A DNA stretch of 64,000 nucleotides from Pontederia crassipes (taxonomy: Eukaryota; Streptophyta; Magnoliopsida; Commelinales; Pontederiaceae): assembly GCA_030549335.1 (NCBI GenBank), contig CM060196.1, positions 68,232,639-68,296,638 of the forward strand, given 5' to 3'. This document shows positions 59,673-64,000 of the stretch, piece by piece. A program made the translations under genes and the position numbers. Under the pieces are notes generated by a model, which saw nothing but the letters and a program-made list of their open reading frames with translations, was not told the origin of the DNA and did no database searches. The first letter of the stretch is position 1, and every line of letters begins with the position of its first letter.

Positions 59673-61024
59673 TCATAAGTCTAGAAGCGTCACAAGAAAT
59701 CCTTTGACATCTCCGCATAGCCTTGGATTCCCAATATAATTGGCTTCAGAAGAATTTAGGAAAACTTTACCATTTGGGACTGGACCTGTGAGACTGTTGT
59801 ACGAGAAGTCTACAGATTCTAAGCTTCTCATTTGAGATAAATCTGGAATTTCTCCCGAAAGTTGGTTACGAGAGAGATTTAACCTTTTCAGCATTGTCAA
59901 CTTGTGAAGAGTAGGAGGTATGCTTCCAGTGAATACGTTATTGCTGAGGTCTAACAGCAGCAGCTTATTCAATTTACTGAGCTCTGAAGGAACGAGACCA
60001 ATAAAATTGTTTACTGAAAGATCAAGAGATGTGAGCTGAGACAAGTTACTAAGGGATGCCGGAATTGAACCTGATAGCTGATTACTACTCAAGTTGAGCT
60101 TATCCAAGGATCCCAAGTTCCCCAATTCAGGTGGAATTTTGCCAGTTAAATGGTTTGAAGCTAAGTTAAGATCCACTAGCTTGGCCATACTTCCAAATGT
60201 TGCAGGAATGTTGCCTGCGATACTATTAGCATCGATGTGCAAAAAAGTCAGGTTTATCCATTGTGCCCACTTTGGTGAAAGCATGCCAGTCAGATTGTTT
60301 CCAGACAGCGACAGGAATTCAAGATGAGGATGCAGTCCAAACACTTCATGTATGTCTCCTGTGAAGCGATTATTCTCCAACCCCACTCGAACTAGACCTC
60401 TACATTTCTTCAAACACGCCGGCAGCACAACAGAGAAGCTATTGTTGGTGGCTGAAAGATATTGAATGCTTAAACCATTACATAAAGATGGAGGTAATGT
60501 ACCCGTGAAGCTATTGTCCGACAGGAGTACAGTGTCCAATTTGCTTCTCTCCGAGCTTTTGTGGGATGCTGCCGTTGAGATGATTTGTAAATACTGAGAA
60601 TAAAGTAAGGTTCGTAAGCCAGAAAATGCTGCTTGGCACCTCTCCCTCGAACTTGTTGATGCTCAAGTCCAATTGTTCCAATGACGTCATGTTTCCAATC
60701 TCAGCTGGTATTATCCCACTGAGGTTATTATCAAAGAGGGAAAGACACTGAGATTACTGAGGTTGCCAACTATGGGAGGTATAGGACCCGACAATGAGTT
60801 CTCAGAGACATCCAACTCCTGCAAGTTCACCAAATTCCCGATCTCTAATGGAATTGAACCTGTGAGGTAATTCATGTAGAGGTAGAGGTATTGTAGTTTT
60901 GCAGCAAATCCAATCTCCCGAGGTATCCTTCCTGATATGGAGTTGTTCTTCACTTGAAAAGAGATGAGCTCTGGCCAATTTCTGCAGAATTCAGATGAAA
61001 TCTCGCCGGTCAGTGCATTGCTTG
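59673..61024 (-). pseudogene. MIK2-like LRR receptor fragment
   Basis: Minus-strand LRRs closely matching the intact kinase: [85 protein letters not shown], and the end cap NPRLCGDVKG. The frame is shifted near 60735 and by a 2-bp deletion near 60550. One LRR present in the 27-28 kb counterpart is missing near 59960. The reading frame ends at FLVTLLDL, with no membrane or kinase part. The 5' side is interrupted at 61024 by Copia A; the remaining 5' exon, if any, is beyond the window. Confidence 0.88.
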
Positions 61025-61440
61025 TGTTGGAGTTGGTGAATACTTAAGGACCCCTTGTTTCTCACACCGAATTCGTCCACGTGAGCTTAAAAAATCTGAG
61101 TATTATCCAATTAACAATATTACTGGCGTACGAACGAAAGGAGGGTTCGGGGAGCCCCGCCCCCCGACGGTGGTCCTTAGACGGATTTTGGACCCGTGTG
61201 GTTCGGATTAAGTTTTTTCTCTGTTTTGTTCGGATTTTGAACCCGTTTGGGAGAGACTATTTATAACTTATTTTCATATGTAATCTGTGTGGCGGTTATA
61301 AACCTAAACGATATAGTGGAACCTATTTGCAGGACGTAGCCCTAATCTCAAGGGTGAACCTGGAAAAATTCGTGTGTCTCCTCTATTTTTCTTGCAATCT
61401 CTCTGCGATCTTCTCTCCCTATTCTCGAATTTTCCCATCA
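61025..61440 (+). repeat. 5' LTR of element A
   Basis: 416 bp from TGTTGGAGTTGG to ...TTTTCCCATCA. It contains the GC-rich GAGCCCCGCCCCCCGACGG block and no RT insert, unlike element B. The last third (GTGAACCTGG, TGTGTCTCCTC, TGCAATCTCTCTGCG) is the probable R-U5 region shared by all three elements. Confidence 0.9.
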
Positions 61441-61442
61441 AT

Positions 61443-61454
61443 TGGTATCAGAGC
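61443..61454 (+). promoter_or_regulatory. Primer-binding site (initiator Met tRNA)
   Basis: TGGTATCAGAGC two bases after the 5' LTR is complementary to the 3' end of plant initiator methionine tRNA, the standard primer for Copia reverse transcription. Confidence 0.92.
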
Positions 61455-61487
61455 ACAGGTTGTTCGAAGAATTAGGATTTATTCGAG

Positions 61488-64000
61488 ATGTCAGAGGGTC
61501 GCGAATCGAAATAGAAAAATTTGATGGAACACGGTTTGATCTCTGGAAGATGAAGATGGAGGATCTTCTCTGTGATCGAGATCTTTGGACGGCAATCGAG
61601 AAGGAGAGGCCAGACAAAGAAGCGGCGATGACTGTAGATGCGACGAAGGCTTCAGATACGGTTTCCTCTAGTCAGGCAGATCCAAAGACGATCGAAGAGT
61701 GAGATCGGATTGATAGAAAGGCAAAGTGTTTGATTCGACTTTGTCTCGCGGATTCAATTCTTACGAATGTGATGAGCGAACCTACAACCAGAGATCTGTG
61801 GAGGAAGTGGGAATTCCTATATCAAAGTAAGTCGTTGGTTAACAAGTTATTTCTGAGAAAGAAATTGTACAATCTTCGAATGCAGGAGGGTGACTCATTT
61901 TCTACTCATCTTTATAACTTTAACACGGTGATCAGTCAACTTGTATCAATCGGTGTTAAGTTTCAAGATGATGATAAGGCAATAACATTGCTATGTTCGC
62001 TGCCGAATTCATGGGACAATCTGATTGTCGTTATTGGTGACGGGGATAAAGAACTTTCGTATGAAAGTGTATGTGCTGCCTTGTTATCAGAGGAAATACG
62101 GAGAAAGAAATCGACAAGTTCTGGTAAAGAGGCGTTGGCGGCCAGAGGAAGGCAATCAGAAAAGAATCAAAATCAGAGAGGGAGATCCAAATCTCGTGGG
62201 CGTTCGAAGAGTAAAGATAAGAAGGTGCAATACTGGAGATATCAAGAGTGGGACCATTTGAAGCGAGATTGCAAAAACAAGCCGATTCACAAGAAAAAAG
62301 TTGAGTCAACCTCGGACAAAAAGGAGGCTGAGGCAGGAGATATGTATGTGGCTTCTGCATGTATGGTACAGTCAGATAAGGATGTCAGACTCATCGATAC
62401 TGGTGCTTCATATCACATGACACCTCATAGACACTGGTTTTGTGAATATGAGGAGTATAACGGTGGGGATGTCATGCTCGGAGATGACACTGCGGTTCAG
62501 ATTATTGGACGTGATAGGGTGAAGCTGAGGATGAATGATGGCATGGTGGAGACTCTACCAAATGTGATGCATATACCACTTATGAGCAGGAGTTTATTAT
62601 CTGTTGGTACAATGACAGATTCGGATGATATATTCAGTTGCGACAAGGATTCGTGCAAGATGGTCAGAGGGTCTATTGTGATTGTGCAAGGGATTCGCTA
62701 TGGCACATTGTATAAATTGCTCGGAGAGACTATATCTGTGGGTTGCGGATTTATTTCTGAAGAGGTCAAAGAAGATGAAGATAGCACATCTATGCTGTGG
62801 CATCAGAGATTAGGCCATATCAGTGAGAAATGACTTTCTACCATAGCATCAAGTCAGATGATAGAAGGAGTTCTGGATTATTCTGTGGGCCTCGGGTTCT
62901 GTGAACATTACATCCATGGAAAACAAAACCGAGTCAGTTTTCAACACACAGGTTCAAGAGCAACGAAGATTCTCGAATTGATCCATAGTGATATCTTTGG
63001 ACTAACTCCTATTCCATTTATTGGAGGGTCCAGGTACTATGTTTCTTTTATAGATGATTTTTTGAAATACAATTGGATTTATTTTATCAAGAATAAATCA
63101 GATGTATTCGATAAATTTCGAGAATTTAAAGTTTTGGTGGAAAACCAATTGAGCTGCAAGATCAAAGTCCTTCGTACAGATAATGGAGATGAATTTTGTT
63201 CAGATAAGTTTGAGCAGTTTTGCGTGGACAATGGTATTGCAAGGCAGAAGAAACTCCATATACACCTGAGCAGAATGGAGTAACTGAAAGGTTAAATCGG
63301 TCACTCATAGAGAAGGCCAGATGTATGCTGAGTTGGGATGAATTGGGGCAAGAATTCTGGGCAGAAGCTATAGCCACAGTAAACTACCTGAAGAACCGCT
63401 CACCGACCTCATCAGTGAAGGATCAGACGCCTTATGAGGCAATGTTTGGGAAGAAGCCAAATTTGTCTCATGTTCGGATGTGACGCATATGTTCATATAC
63501 CCAAAGAAAAGCGGGGTAAGCATGACAGTAAATCTGAGAAGAACATATTTGTCGGATACAAGGAATGGGTCAAGAGCTACAAACTGTGGAATCCAAAGTC
63601 AAGGACTATTGTTTACAGTAGGGATGTTATTTTCCGTGAATCACGTTCCTAAGTTGAAGTTCAAAAAGGTGATGAACCTAAGAAAGTGGTAGTGCTTGAA
63701 GAAGATTCTGATTATGAAACTTCAGATACTTCAGTTGAGTCTGTTATAGAACCGGATCAAGAGGACTCGGTTAATGAAGTTGAAGATGCAGATTCAGATG
63801 AAGACCCAGATATTGGTACTATCATACCAGTTCTCAGGAGATCGACACGAGAAAGAAGAGCACATTTGAGATACTCTCTTAGTGCTCTGAGTTCGTTTCA
63901 TGCTTTGAGCATCATCGGAGAAGAACTTAGTTCTGTAAAAGATGCAAGGTCTATGGATGATGCAAATCAGTGGGAGCTTGCTATGGCAGACGAGATGCAA
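61488..64000 (+). pseudogene. Copia gag-pol polyprotein of element A (partial, broken)
   Basis: Gag (IEKFDGTRFDLWKMKMED, FLRKKLYNLRMQEGDS) begins at the ATG at 61488, with a small frame disruption just after it and a TGA at 61700 where tryptophan is expected. A zinc-knuckle remnant YWRYQEWDHLKRDC has lost its first two cysteines. Protease: VRLIDTGASYHM (62385). Pre-integrase LWHQRLGHISEK then a stop (62831). Integrase core: HSDIFGL, FIDDF, LRTDNGDEF, then a frameshift near 63235 before YTPEQNGVTERLNR; another near 63478 before CDAYVHIPKEKRGK. The C-terminal acidic linker and the start of RT (NQWELAMADEMQ) reach the edge. Confidence 0.9.

Larger units (their letters stand above)
61025..64000 (+). 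mobile_element. Tork/Tnt1-like Copia element A, 5' part
   Basis: A 5' LTR, primer-binding site and gag-protease-integrase-RT start in the usual Copia order, running off the right edge. It is inserted in a MIK2-like LRR fragment, antisense to it. LTR and RT are of the same family as elements B (7937) and C (12989). Frames carry stops and indels, so it is not autonomous. The target duplication cannot be tested without the right end; the 5-bp left flank is GCTTG. Confidence 0.92.

Overview
This 64 kb window is plant (angiosperm) nuclear DNA: AT-rich intergenic sequence, plant leucine-rich-repeat (LRR) receptor genes, and plant transposon families (Tork/Tnt1-like and SIRE-like Copia, Ty3-type LTRs, an L1 LINE with a DUF4283-like ORF1, a BED/DUF659 hAT, CACTA, Tourist-like MITE). 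The species cannot be named from the sequence. There are no RNA genes, CRISPR arrays or prokaryotic features.

The backbone is a tandem cluster of LRR receptor genes, all on the minus strand. Only one looks intact: the two-exon receptor kinase at 26148-29969, resembling the MIK2 (At4g08850) clade. A second MIK2-like kinase (36367-40181) is a pseudogene with frameshifts, a deletion and a solo LTR. A third (59673-61024) lacks its transmembrane and kinase parts and is cut by a Copia element. Two further loci (11046-14797 and 52601-54919) are chimeras: their N-terminal LRRs match the MIK2-like neighbours, while the C-terminal half is a receptor-like protein (RLP) of EIX type with a transmembrane tail and no kinase. 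A small fragment at 15516-15855 joins the two receptor types in the opposite order.

The spacers are related by segmental duplication. About 0.9-11 kb (S1) and 41.5-52.6 kb (S3) are the same long spacer lying 3' of the two chimeric RLP loci. A shorter third copy (S2, 30.5-31.5 kb) lies upstream of the intact kinase. Comparing copies gives empty sites for several insertions and a relative order of events.

Most of the remainder is nested mobile DNA. In S1: hAT-type MITEs, an antisense Ty3-type LTR and a deleted Copia element (7937-10233) whose LTR carries a piece of reverse transcriptase. At 12989-14681 a related Copia sits in the signal-peptide exon of the first chimeric RLP. At 15.86-22.95 kb an L1 LINE is split by a SIRE-type solo LTR (TSD TTGGC) and a second solo LTR (TSD GTTAA), and is cut off by a third LTR that holds a Tourist-like MITE. 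A 1.3 kb CACTA element (TSD TTA) lies at 31.8-33.1 kb. A decayed 3.9 kb hAT lies at 47.3-51.3 kb. A left-truncated CACTA derivative with a long internal direct repeat lies at 55.0-58.6 kb. The 5' part of a Tork-like Copia runs off the right edge from 61025.

No unknown enzymatic system was found. The most interesting signals are the repeated RLK/RLP chimerism, the LTR that captured pol sequence, an exact duplication of a receptor signal-peptide start, and the recent LRR-unit amplification in the only intact receptor.
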